NCBI RefSeq assembly: GCF_014196535.1
Contig: NZ_JACIDU010000023.1
Location: 1-45,106, forward strand
Reading direction: 5' to 3'
DNA from: Allorhizobium borbori
GTDB taxonomy: Bacteria; Pseudomonadota; Alphaproteobacteria; Rhizobiales; Rhizobiaceae
Length of the DNA stretch: 45,106 bases
The translations under genes and the position numbers were made by a program. This document shows positions 14,926-22,604 of the stretch, piece by piece (the stretch's first letter is position 1; every line of letters starts with the position of its first letter). The notes beneath the pieces are model-generated. The model searched no databases, was not told where the DNA came from, and saw only the letters and a program-made list of their open reading frames with translations.

Positions 14926-17016
14926 TCAGGCCCCGGCGAGGACAGGTGCGAGATCGGCGCGGTGAAAGCCAAAGCCCGCAGCCTGCGCCAGTTCGTCCAT
15001 TGCCGCTTCCAGAACCGCCGGTGGCTGGCGCGCTGCCCAGAACAACGGCCCGCCGCGATAGGCGGGGAAGCCGTAACCGTTGACCATGGCGAGGTCGATA
15101 TCGGAAGCGCGCTGGGCGATCCCTTCGGCCAGAAGCAGGGCCGCTTCGTTTGCCATCGCCGCCAGCGCCCGGCGCACGATTTCGTCATCGGTGAACGGGC
15201 GTTGCGGCCTGCCGCTCGCAGTGCGGCATTCGGCGACGATCCGTGCCGTTTCCAGAGCCGGTGTTCCCCGCCCGCCGGCAGGCGGGTAGTCATACCACCC
15301 ACCGCCCGTCTTGCGGCCAAGGCGGCCCGCCTCGCAAAGCCAGTCGGCGATCATGACATAGCGCGTGCGGGGATCGCGCGTGGCGGCAAGCCGCTGGCGC
15401 ATCTTCCATGCGATGTCGAGGCCGGAGAGATCCGACACCGCAAACGGGCCCATGGCGAAGCCGAAGCGCTCCAGCGCGCTGTCGATCTGTTCGGGGGCTG
15501 CGCCATCTTCCACCATGAACTCGCAATGGCGGCGGTAGGCGGCGTAGATGCGGTTGCCGATGAAGCCTTCGCCGACACCCGCGACAACCGTGGCCTTCTT
15601 CAGCCGCTTGCCGATGGCCAGTGCGGTTGCCACCACCTCGGGCGAGGTTCTGGCGCCGCGGACCACTTCGAGCAGCTTCATGATGTGGGCCGGGCTGAAG
15701 AAATGCAGGCCGACCACATCCTGCGCCCGGCCGGATGCCTCCGCCAGCCGGTCGAGATCGAGATAGGAGGTATTCGAAGCGATGATCGCACCGGGCTTTG
15801 CCAGCGCCCCAAGCTGGCGCATGACTGGCAGCTTGACGTCGTATTCCTCGAAAACCGCCTCGAGCAGCAGGTCGCAGCGGGCCAGCGCTTCATTATCCGT
15901 CGTGGTCTCGATGCGCGCCAGTGTTTGCGTCGCGCGGTCTTGAGCGATGCGTCCGGCGGCGACCGATTTCGCATAGTTTTCGCCGATCCGCGCACGGCCC
16001 GCGGCCAGCGCCTCGTCGGTGCGGTCGATCAGGATCACCCGGTAGCCGGCATCGAGGAAGGCGATGGCGATGCCGCTGCCCATCGTACCCGCGCCCAGAA
16101 TGCCGACCGTCTCGATGTTGCGTGGCGCGACCTTTTCGAGACCGGCGACCTGCTGGGCCTGCCGTTCGGCGAAGAACTGGTGGCGAAGCGCGGTTGCCTG
16201 CTCGCCGTAACGCAATTCATCGAATGCGGCCCGTTCGAGAGCCAATGCGGCATCGAACCCGATCCCGGCGCCTTCCCGCAGCACCCTGAGCGCGGCGGGA
16301 ACAGATAAAAGGCCCCTGGCGCCCTTCATCGCGGCGGCTTCGGCCGCCCTTATCCGCTCTTCCTCCTCATTCGGGATCGGCAGGTCGCGAACCCGCCGCT
16401 TCTCACCGGCGAGCGCCTTTGCCGCCCGCAGCGCCTCCAGGCGAAGGTCACCTGTGGCAACCGCATCGATCATGCCAAGTTTCGCCGCTTCGGGGGCCGG
16501 CACGCGGCGGGCCGAGGTGATGAGGCCGATTGCCGTGCTCATGCCGGTGAGGCGCGGCAGGCGCTGCGTGCCGCCCGCGCCGGGAATGATGCCGAGCCGC
16601 ACTTCCGGCAGGCCGACAACGGCGTCCTGCGCGGCAATGCGATAATCGCAGGCCAGCGCTATCTCGTAGCCGCCCCCCAGGCCTGCGCCGTGAATGGCAG
16701 CGATCACCGGCTTTGGACAGCATTCGATGGCCTGAATGACCTGCGGCACCTGCGGTTCGCGCAGTGGCTTGCCAAATTCGCGAATATCCGAGCCGGATAT
16801 GAAGGTCTTGCCGCCGCCGATGATCATGACGGCTTCAATGCCGTTATCCTGCGTTGCAAGCGCCATGGCGTCAGCCAGCCCCTGCCGTACGCCCCACGAT
16901 CCCGCATTGACGGGCGGGTTGTCGATGATGGCGATCAGAACGCCATCTTCCCTTTCGAATTTCACCAATGTCTGCTGCTCGCCCGCCGGGGCGGTGCTTT
17001 CGGCTTCCGCTGCCAT
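14926..17016 (-). CDS. Bifunctional enoyl-CoA hydratase / 3-hydroxyacyl-CoA dehydrogenase (FadB/PimF-like)
   Basis: At 696 residues this matches the two-function beta-oxidation enzymes. The N-terminal crotonase domain (about 15-200) has the oxyanion stretch HGAGLGGGYEIALACDYRIA and the LPEVRLGIIPGAGG segment, so both catalytic Glu are present. The dehydrogenase half has the NAD-binding GAGTMGSGIA (near residue 306) and the catalytic His in GLHFFSPAHIMKLLEVV; the C-terminal domain has GFIGNRIYAAYRR. It hydrates a 2-enoyl-CoA and oxidises the product to a 3-oxoacyl-CoA with NAD. The start follows AGGAGG. It lies 23 bases after the upstream enoyl-CoA hydratase gene. Dicarboxylate clusters such as pim carry a similar enzyme with paired acyl-CoA dehydrogenases. 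Confidence 0.9.
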   Translation of the reverse strand: MAAEAESTAPAGEQQTLVKFEREDGVLIAIIDNPPVNAGSWGVRQGLADAMALATQDNGIEAVMIIGGGKTFISGSDIREFGKPLREPQVPQVIQAIECCPKPVIAAIHGAGLGGGYEIALACDYRIAAQDAVVGLPEVRLGIIPGAGGTQRLPRLTGMSTAIGLITSARRVPAPEAAKLGMIDAVATGDLRLEALRAAKALAGEKRRVRDLPIPNEEEERIRAAEAAAMKGARGLLSVPAALRVLREGAGIGFDAALALERAAFDELRYGEQATALRHQFFAERQAQQVAGLEKVAPRNIETVGILGAGTMGSGIAIAFLDAGYRVILIDRTDEALAAGRARIGENYAKSVAAGRIAQDRATQTLARIETTTDNEALARCDLLLEAVFEEYDVKLPVMRQLGALAKPGAIIASNTSYLDLDRLAEASGRAQDVVGLHFFSPAHIMKLLEVVRGARTSPEVVATALAIGKRLKKATVVAGVGEGFIGNRIYAAYRRHCEFMVEDGAAPEQIDSALERFGFAMGPFAVSDLSGLDIAWKMRQRLAATRDPRTRYVMIADWLCEAGRLGRKTGGGWYDYPPAGGRGTPALETARIVAECRTASGRPQRPFTDDEIVRRALAAMANEAALLLAEGIAQRASDIDLAMVNGYGFPAYRGGPLFWAARQPPAVLEAAMDELAQAAGFGFHRADLAPVLAGA

Positions 17017-17039
17017 GTGCGGCTTTCCTCCTGAAGGTT

Positions 17040-17819
17040 TCAGCGGCCCTGGAAGGCTGGCGCACGCTTCTCGACGACGGCGCGGGTCGCTTCGCGCGCA
17101 TCCTCGGTCGTCATCAGGCGGGTGCTGAACCCCTGTTCGAGCTGGTAACCGTCCTCGACGGTCATGAACTCCACGGCATTCAACGCTTCCTTGCCCAACC
17201 GCAGGCCGAGCGGCGCCTTGGCGGCGATGATGGCAGCCAGAGCCAGCGCCTCGTCCATCAGCGTTTCATGGGACACGATGCGATCGACGAAGCCCCAGCG
17301 TTCGGCTTCCTGCGCCGAAATCGGCAGGCCCGTGAAGAACATGCGCCGCAACACGCCCTGCGGCAGGTGGCGCCCCATGTGGGCGGTGGCGCCGCAGCGG
17401 CCGACATTGATTTCGGGCAGGCCGAAGCGGGCGTTTTCCGTCGCCAGACGGATGTCGCACACGGAGGCGATCACGGCACCCGCGCCCAGCGCAGGACCGT
17501 TGACGGCGGCGATGGTCGGCAGGGCGCATTTGCGAATGTTTTCGAAGCAGCGACGGATGATGCGCGCGCGGTAAGGGTCTTCTTCAACGGTCGCCGCCAG
17601 AAATTCGTTGAGATCGAGTCCGGCGCAAAATGCCTTCCGGCCCGAGCCCGTGAGCACGATGCAGTTCACGTCCGTCCAGTTGCTCGCGTCCTGGAACAGA
17701 TCGGCAAGCTCCTTGTAGAGCGCCAGTGTGACGACATTGACAGGCGGGTTGTCGATCGTGATCGTGGCGATCTTGTCTGCTTTGGTAACTTTCAGGCGAT
17801 CCGAGAGCTGGGTCGTCAT
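17040..17819 (-). CDS. Enoyl-CoA hydratase/isomerase family protein
   Basis: A 259-residue crotonase-fold protein from ATG 17819, with GGGAGGAG ten bases upstream; an extended frame to 17861 has no such signal. The CoA-binding oxyanion segments are GRKAFCAGLDLNEF and VNGPALGAGAVIASVCDIRL. At the second catalytic position the sequence is FGLPEINVGR, which keeps one Glu. At the first position the usual Glu of GGGxE reads GAGAVI. Loss of one Glu is common in isomerases, hydrolases and other crotonases, so simple hydration is not certain. It is the first gene of the minus-strand operon and diverges from the acyl-CoA dehydrogenase operon over a 227-bp AT-rich region. Confidence 0.82.
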   Translation of the reverse strand: MTTQLSDRLKVTKADKIATITIDNPPVNVVTLALYKELADLFQDASNWTDVNCIVLTGSGRKAFCAGLDLNEFLAATVEEDPYRARIIRRCFENIRKCALPTIAAVNGPALGAGAVIASVCDIRLATENARFGLPEINVGRCGATAHMGRHLPQGVLRRMFFTGLPISAQEAERWGFVDRIVSHETLMDEALALAAIIAAKAPLGLRLGKEALNAVEFMTVEDGYQLEQGFSTRLMTTEDAREATRAVVEKRAPAFQGR

Positions 17820-17876
17820 CGATGGTGCTCCTCCCGTGGAAAATAGATGGCATAACCGCAAAATAGCAGCGAGAAT

Positions 17877-17906
17877 ATCATAAAACTATATATATGACAT
17901 ATATAA
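17877..17906. promoter_or_regulatory. Operator-like AT-rich palindrome E ahead of the minus-strand operon
   Basis: ATCATAAAACT (17877-17887) repeats the core of palindrome B exactly. It is followed by TATATAT (17889-17895), GAC and ATATATA (17899-17905), a second inverted repeat. The block is about 60 bp upstream of the start at 17819 and probably overlaps its promoter. Confidence 0.45.
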
Positions 17907-17997
17907 GTCCAGCCGTTTTCGCAATTGGTGGCGCGTGGCGCGCGGCGGCTGGTCCAGCATCTTGGAAACACGGGTTTCGGGATTGACGACGATATAA

Positions 17998-18015
17998 AAA
18001 TCAATAAACTGATTT
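17998..18015. promoter_or_regulatory. Operator-like palindrome F ahead of the acyl-CoA dehydrogenase operon
   Basis: AAATCA (17998-18003) and TGATTT (18010-18015) flank ATAAAC, 31 bp before the start at 18047. The right half continues ATAGAGTTTTG. It aligns base for base with much of site B. Confidence 0.55.
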
Positions 18016-18046
18016 ATAGAGTTTTGATCTTTCTGGAGGAGGAAAG

Positions 18047-19096
18047 ATGACTGATCTGGCTGAGATCGAGATGATCCGCGACAGTGCGCGCGCCTTTGTG
18101 CCGCCTGGCGGTGATCTCGTGAGAATAAGAGGTTTGCGGTTTGGCGAAGCGGGTTTCGATCCCGCGATCTATCGTCAGATGGCCGAGATGGGCTGGCTCA
18201 TGCTGCGCCTGCCGGAAGAGGAGGGCGGGCTTGGCCTGGGAATGAGGGCCTATTGCGCGCTTGCCGCCGTTCTGGGCGCAGGGCTGGTGCCGGAACCGCT
18301 CATTCACGCCAACCTTGCTGTTCGTCTTCTCGGTGCAGGCGTCGGGGACGCCGTTCTTGCCGGCACGAGGATCGTGCTTCCGGCATGGCAAGCCGGTTTC
18401 GATGGCCTCGATCTTGCCGCGGGCGTCACAGGTGCGGCGGGCGGACTTTCCGGTGAAAAACGTTTCGTTTATCAGGCAGCCGGCGCTGACGCATTCCTTG
18501 TCACCGGTGCGGAAGGCGGCTGGCTGGTCGAGGCTGGGGCGGAGGGTGTCTCGCTTGAATGCGAGGGCACACAGGATGGCGGCCACTTTGGCAGCCTCCG
18601 GCTCGCGGGCGTGTCCGCCGAACGGATCGACCTGATCGATCCGGCGGCGGCGCTCGACGAGGCGGCGCTGGCAACCTCGGCCTATCTGCTCGGGGTTGCA
18701 GAAACGGCGTTCGAAATGACGCTGGACTATCTGCGGGTCCGCAAGCAGTTCGACAAGCCGATCGGCAGTTTTCAGTCCCTCCAGCACCGTGCCACCGATC
18801 TGAAGATGCAACTCGCGCTTTTGCGAGCCGGTGTCGACATGGCTGCGGGCGCGCTCGATGCGGGCGTCGACGATGCCCGCCGCTCGGCCCTTGTCTCGCA
18901 GGTCAAGGTGCGCGCGGCCGACACAGCCATGCTCGTGGCCCGGGAGGCCGTACAGATGCACGGCGCCATCGGCTTTACCGACGAGCATGATGTGGGGCTT
19001 TTCGTGCGCAAGGCCATGACGCTTGCCAACCAGTTCGGCAGCGCTGCCTTTCACCGCCGCCGCTTTGCCGCCATGCAGCCTTATGCCGCCGCCTGA
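18047..19096 (+). CDS. Acyl-CoA dehydrogenase, small-subunit-like
   Basis: A 349-residue flavoprotein of the acyl-CoA dehydrogenase fold, shorter than the usual 380-400. GGAGGAGG precedes the ATG. The C-terminal half is well conserved: LRVRKQFDKPIGSFQSLQHR, then EAVQMHGAIGFTDEHDVGLF. The middle beta-domain is reduced and Ala/Gly-rich. Paired dehydrogenases with one full-length and one shortened chain, such as PimC/PimD-type or steroid-degrading FadE pairs, form mixed complexes; the next gene, 20 bases away, is the full-length partner. It should introduce the 2,3 double bond into the CoA ester made by the neighbouring CoA-transferases. Confidence 0.85.
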   Translation: MTDLAEIEMIRDSARAFVPPGGDLVRIRGLRFGEAGFDPAIYRQMAEMGWLMLRLPEEEGGLGLGMRAYCALAAVLGAGLVPEPLIHANLAVRLLGAGVGDAVLAGTRIVLPAWQAGFDGLDLAAGVTGAAGGLSGEKRFVYQAAGADAFLVTGAEGGWLVEAGAEGVSLECEGTQDGGHFGSLRLAGVSAERIDLIDPAAALDEAALATSAYLLGVAETAFEMTLDYLRVRKQFDKPIGSFQSLQHRATDLKMQLALLRAGVDMAAGALDAGVDDARRSALVSQVKVRAADTAMLVAREAVQMHGAIGFTDEHDVGLFVRKAMTLANQFGSAAFHRRRFAAMQPYAAA

Positions 19097-19116
19097 GGCG
19101 TGACGAGGATTTTCCG

Positions 19117-20280
19117 ATGAGCCTTCACTCCAGAAACGACATCTACGCCGTCATGAGCGATGAAGAATTCCGCGCGCAGGCCCGGGCCTTCATCGAAGCC
19201 AATTATCCGGACATTCCGCGCTTTTCGCAGAAGCGGCTGCATTTCAGCCAGAGCAAGCCATGGTACATGGCGCTGGCCCGCAAGGGCTGGGTCGCACCCG
19301 CCTGGCCCGTGGAGCATGGCGGCATGGGGCTTTCCGCGACCAAGCAATTGATCTGGATCGAGGAAAACGAACGCTTCGGCGCCGCGCGAATCAACGATAT
19401 CGGTCCCGTCATGCTGGGGCCGCTGTTGATCCAGTTCGGTACCGATGCGCAGAAGGCGCAGTTTCTGCCGAAGATTCTCAGTGGCGAGCATATATGGGCG
19501 CAGGGCTACAGCGAGCCGAATGCAGGGTCCGATCTCGCCGCCGTCCGCACCGAGGCGGTGCTGGACGGTGACGAATGGGTCATCAACGGCCAGAAGACCT
19601 GGGCGACGCTGGGCAACGATGCCAACTGGATTTTCATTCTGGCGCGGACGGACAAGTCCGTGAAGAAGCAGGCGGGCATCAGCTTCATTCTTGTGCCGAT
19701 GGATTTGCCGGGGGTCACGGTGCGTCCCATCGAAAACCTCGAGATGCACGATGAATTCTGCGAAGTTTTCTTCGATGATGTTCGGGTTCCCCGAGAAAAC
19801 CTGGTCGGTGCGGTCAATCAGGGCTGGACCATGGCCAAGGCGCTGCTGGGCCATGAACGTGTCTTCATCGGTGCGCCGCGCCTGTCGTCGTCAGCGCTCG
19901 CCCGGCTCGATCTTCTGGCCCGAAAGGTTGGTGTCGCTGACGATCCGGCTTTTCAGGACCGCTTCACGCGCCTCAGGCTCGACGTCGCCGACCTGACAGC
20001 CCTGTTCGAGACCTATATCGAGAAACTGCGTCACGGCGAGGCGATCGGTGCGGATGTCTCGATCATGAAGATTTTCCAGAGCGAGCTTTACCAGCGCATT
20101 TCCGAGGAAATGATGGCAATTGGCGGCGCGACGGCAGCATTGCTGGAACCCTTCGAACATGATCCCAGACTGCATGCGGCCGGCACATATCTGATGGCCC
20201 GGCCGACAACCATTTTCGGCGGCTCGAACGAGGTGTTGCGCAACGTTCTGGCCCGAATGGTTCTCGATCTGCCCGCCTGA
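19117..20280 (+). CDS. Acyl-CoA dehydrogenase, large-subunit-like
   Basis: A 387-residue full-length acyl-CoA dehydrogenase. Segments include GWVAPAWPVEHGGMGLS near the N-terminus, the FAD-binding QGYSEPNAGSDLAAV, and WVINGQKTWATLGNDANWIF. VFFDDVRVPRENLVG and the C-terminal IFGGSNEVLRNVLARM follow. In medium-chain enzymes the last loop reads YEGT and carries the catalytic Glu; here it reads FGGS, as in many bacterial heteromeric types, so the base must lie elsewhere or in the partner chain. It is encoded directly after the shortened subunit at 18047. Electrons would pass to electron-transfer flavoprotein, which is not encoded in the window. Confidence 0.88.
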   Translation: MSLHSRNDIYAVMSDEEFRAQARAFIEANYPDIPRFSQKRLHFSQSKPWYMALARKGWVAPAWPVEHGGMGLSATKQLIWIEENERFGAARINDIGPVMLGPLLIQFGTDAQKAQFLPKILSGEHIWAQGYSEPNAGSDLAAVRTEAVLDGDEWVINGQKTWATLGNDANWIFILARTDKSVKKQAGISFILVPMDLPGVTVRPIENLEMHDEFCEVFFDDVRVPRENLVGAVNQGWTMAKALLGHERVFIGAPRLSSSALARLDLLARKVGVADDPAFQDRFTRLRLDVADLTALFETYIEKLRHGEAIGADVSIMKIFQSELYQRISEEMMAIGGATAALLEPFEHDPRLHAAGTYLMARPTTIFGGSNEVLRNVLARMVLDLPA

Positions 20281-20327
20281 CCGGTTTCCCTTCCGCAATT
20301 TCACTTACAGAAAGGGTGTCCTGTACC

Positions 20328-21575
20328 ATGTCAGAACCCGCTCGAACGCCATCCGCCGGCTGCCTTTCCCATCTTGTGGTTCTTGATCTCAGCCGCGTTT
20401 TCGCCGGGCCGCTGGCAGGCCAGATTCTTGCCGATTTCGGTGCCGATGTCATCAAGATCGAGCATCCCGTGCATGGCGACGATGTGCGCCATCTCGGCAT
20501 ACACCGCAAGGACGCCGAGGGCCGCGAGACCGGGGAAACGTCCTCCTTCCTCGCGATGAACCGTGGCAAGCGATCCGTTGCCATCGATCTCAAGGCCCCC
20601 GAAGGACAGGCGCTGGTCCGCAAGCTGGCAGAGCAGGCAGATGTCGTGATCGAGAATTTCAAGGCGGGAACGCTCGACCGGTACGGACTGGGTTACGAGG
20701 ATCTGAAGGCGATCAATCCCCGTCTCGTCTATTGTTCGATCACCGGCTTCGGGCAGACCGGTCCGAGCGCCGACCTGCCGGGCTATGATCCGCTTTTTCA
20801 GGCCCTGAGCGGGCTGATGAGCATTACCGGTGTGCCGGATGGCGACCCCGGCGCCGGGCCCAATCTTGTTGGTTACAGCGTTTCCGACATCACGGCGGGC
20901 CTCTATGCGACGATCGCTATTCTGGGTGCTATTGCCCATCGCGATCAGGGCGGCAATGGTCAGCATATCGATCTGGCGCTGCTCGATGCGCAGGTTGCAG
21001 CCCTTTCCCACATCGCCATGAATTATCTGGTTTCCGGCCGTACACCCGTGCGGGCCGGCTCGGCGTCGCAGATCACCTGCCCTTGGCAGGCCTTCCATTG
21101 CAGGGATGGCGATCTCATGATCGCCGTCGGTAACGACCGGCAGTTCGTTCGTCTTTGCGATGTGCTCGGCATTCCCGGGACGGGCGCCGATCCGCAATTC
21201 AGGACCAACCGCGACCGGATGGCAAACCGCAAGATGTTGCTTCCGCGTCTCGACAGCGCCTTTCTGCAACGGGATGTTCAGGAATGGACGCGGCTTCTCA
21301 CGGAGGCCGACGTGCCGTGCAGCGCGATCAACTCCATTCCGCAAATGCTGGAAGATCCGCAGATCAGGCACCGGCAAATGGTGATCGAACTTCCCCACGA
21401 GCAGACCGGCACCGTGCAACTCATTGCCAATCCGGTGCGCTTTTCCGAAACGCCAGCGGTCTATCGCCGCCCGCCGCCAGCGCTGGGGGCCGATACACAG
21501 GCCGTGCTGGCGGAAAAGCTGGCGCTTTCTGCGGCGGAGATCGCAGCGCTCAGTGAAGCCGGGATCATCCGGTAA
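20328..21575 (+). CDS. Family III (CaiB/BaiF) CoA-transferase, copy 3
   Basis: A 415-residue protein from ATG 20328; a GTG at 20316 in the same frame lacks support. LVVLDLSRVFAGPLAGQILA, then NRGKRSVAIDLKAPE and ITGFGQTGPSADLPGYD are family motifs, and the nucleophilic Asp is expected in GYDPLFQALSG. It shares RYGLG...INPRL-YCSITGFGQ and MN-LVSG stretches with copy 1 at 3765, much more than with copy 2 at 13682. It ends the operon with the two acyl-CoA dehydrogenases, 47 bases after the second, and probably makes their substrate. The ribosome-binding signal is weak. Confidence 0.87.
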   Translation: MSEPARTPSAGCLSHLVVLDLSRVFAGPLAGQILADFGADVIKIEHPVHGDDVRHLGIHRKDAEGRETGETSSFLAMNRGKRSVAIDLKAPEGQALVRKLAEQADVVIENFKAGTLDRYGLGYEDLKAINPRLVYCSITGFGQTGPSADLPGYDPLFQALSGLMSITGVPDGDPGAGPNLVGYSVSDITAGLYATIAILGAIAHRDQGGNGQHIDLALLDAQVAALSHIAMNYLVSGRTPVRAGSASQITCPWQAFHCRDGDLMIAVGNDRQFVRLCDVLGIPGTGADPQFRTNRDRMANRKMLLPRLDSAFLQRDVQEWTRLLTEADVPCSAINSIPQMLEDPQIRHRQMVIELPHEQTGTVQLIANPVRFSETPAVYRRPPPALGADTQAVLAEKLALSAAEIAALSEAGIIR

Positions 21576-21728
21576 CTTCGGTTCGTCGGCATAAGCAATG
21601 CACAGTCGTTCCGCGCTTGAATTCGCGGGACGACCTTACGCCGGTGACCGACTGCTTCACGGCCATCGTCGCCGGACCGGCGGCAAAATCTCTATCGCCG
21701 TCAATCCGGCATTACCCGTGCTGCCGCA

Positions 21729-22514
21729 TCAGGGTGCCCCAAGGCGGCGGGAAAGGGCGGCGGCGGCCATCTGCATTTTCCGGCCCAGTTGCGGAACGGT
21801 CTCCGGCGTCACCTCGTCACGCAATATGCTGATGGCGATGCCGGCCACCATCTTGCCCGTAAAATCGCGTATCGGCGCGCCGAGACAGATCATGCCCTCG
21901 CGGATCTGGCCGTCATCGATGGAAAAGCCACGGGCGCGAATATCGGTCAGTTCCGCCTTGAGGGCGGGCAGTTCCCGGACGCTGCGCGGGGTCATGCCAG
22001 GCGGCAGGCCATCGGGAAACAGCGCATCGATCTCACCATCCGACAGCTCCGAAAGCAGCATCTTTCCGGTCGCCGTGAAGGCCGCCGGCAGGTGCGTTCC
22101 CAGCACGAAGGTGTGGCCGAGCGGTTTATCGGAATTGCGGCAGCCGATATAGACGACGTCCGCCTCCTCCAGCACCGTCAGGGTCACCGTGTAGGACGAC
22201 CATTCCGGAGCGTGCTCGAAAAATTCCTGAAACGCGGAAACCACGCTGGTTTGAGACAGGAAGCCACCCGCCCATCGCATCGGGTGCGGTCCCAGACGAT
22301 AGCTGCCATCCGCCCCGCGTCCAAGAAGACGAAGCTCCACCATCGCGCCGATAAGACCATGCGCCGTACTTTTCGGCAGGCCGAGATGGCGCGCAATGTC
22401 CGTCGCCGTAAGCCTTTGATTTGTACCTGCCAGCAGGTCGAGAATCTGAACCGCCCGTCGCAGAGCGGGCACGGCACCACCGCCGCGTGTCTCGGCGTTA
22501 TTGTCTTTTTCCAT
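21729..22514 (-). CDS. blcR: IclR-family regulator of the blc operon (BlcR/AttJ-like)
   Basis: A 261-residue regulator from ATG 22514, with GGAGAGGGA directly upstream. The N-terminal winged helix covers about residues 17-80 (VQILDLLAGTNQRLTATDIA, then HLGLPKSTAHGLIGAM) and the IclR effector domain fills the rest (LPAAFTATGKMLL, GFSIDDGQIREGMICLGAPI). It is divergent from the three-gene operon equivalent to Agrobacterium blcABC, whose regulator BlcR is an IclR-type repressor relieved by succinate semialdehyde. The 90-bp gap contains two 16-bp palindromes, the probable operator. The symbol is based on family, position and operon identity. The palindrome sequence differs from the one I recall for Agrobacterium. 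Confidence 0.8.
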   Translation of the reverse strand: MEKDNNAETRGGGAVPALRRAVQILDLLAGTNQRLTATDIARHLGLPKSTAHGLIGAMVELRLLGRGADGSYRLGPHPMRWAGGFLSQTSVVSAFQEFFEHAPEWSSYTVTLTVLEEADVVYIGCRNSDKPLGHTFVLGTHLPAAFTATGKMLLSELSDGEIDALFPDGLPPGMTPRSVRELPALKAELTDIRARGFSIDDGQIREGMICLGAPIRDFTGKMVAGIAISILRDEVTPETVPQLGRKMQMAAAALSRRLGAP

Positions 22515-22549
22515 TCCCTCTCCTTGACACCGGCCGCGAGATGACGTTA

Positions 22550-22584
22550 GTTCAATATATTGATCAAAGTTCAATATATTGAAC
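22550..22584. promoter_or_regulatory. Double palindromic operator of blcR-blcABC
   Basis: GTTCAATATATTGATC (22550-22565) and GTTCAATATATTGAAC (22569-22584) are two nearly identical 16-bp palindromes, 19 bp apart start to start. They lie between the divergent blcR and blcA starts. Four half-sites fit binding by an IclR-type tetramer. Confidence 0.8.
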
Positions 22585-22604
22585 TACACCTGCTGGAGGA
22601 GCAG

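Noticed and set aside
14896-16308. A 470-codon plus-strand open frame
   Set aside because: Antisense to the FadB-like gene, whose catalytic motifs are unmistakable.
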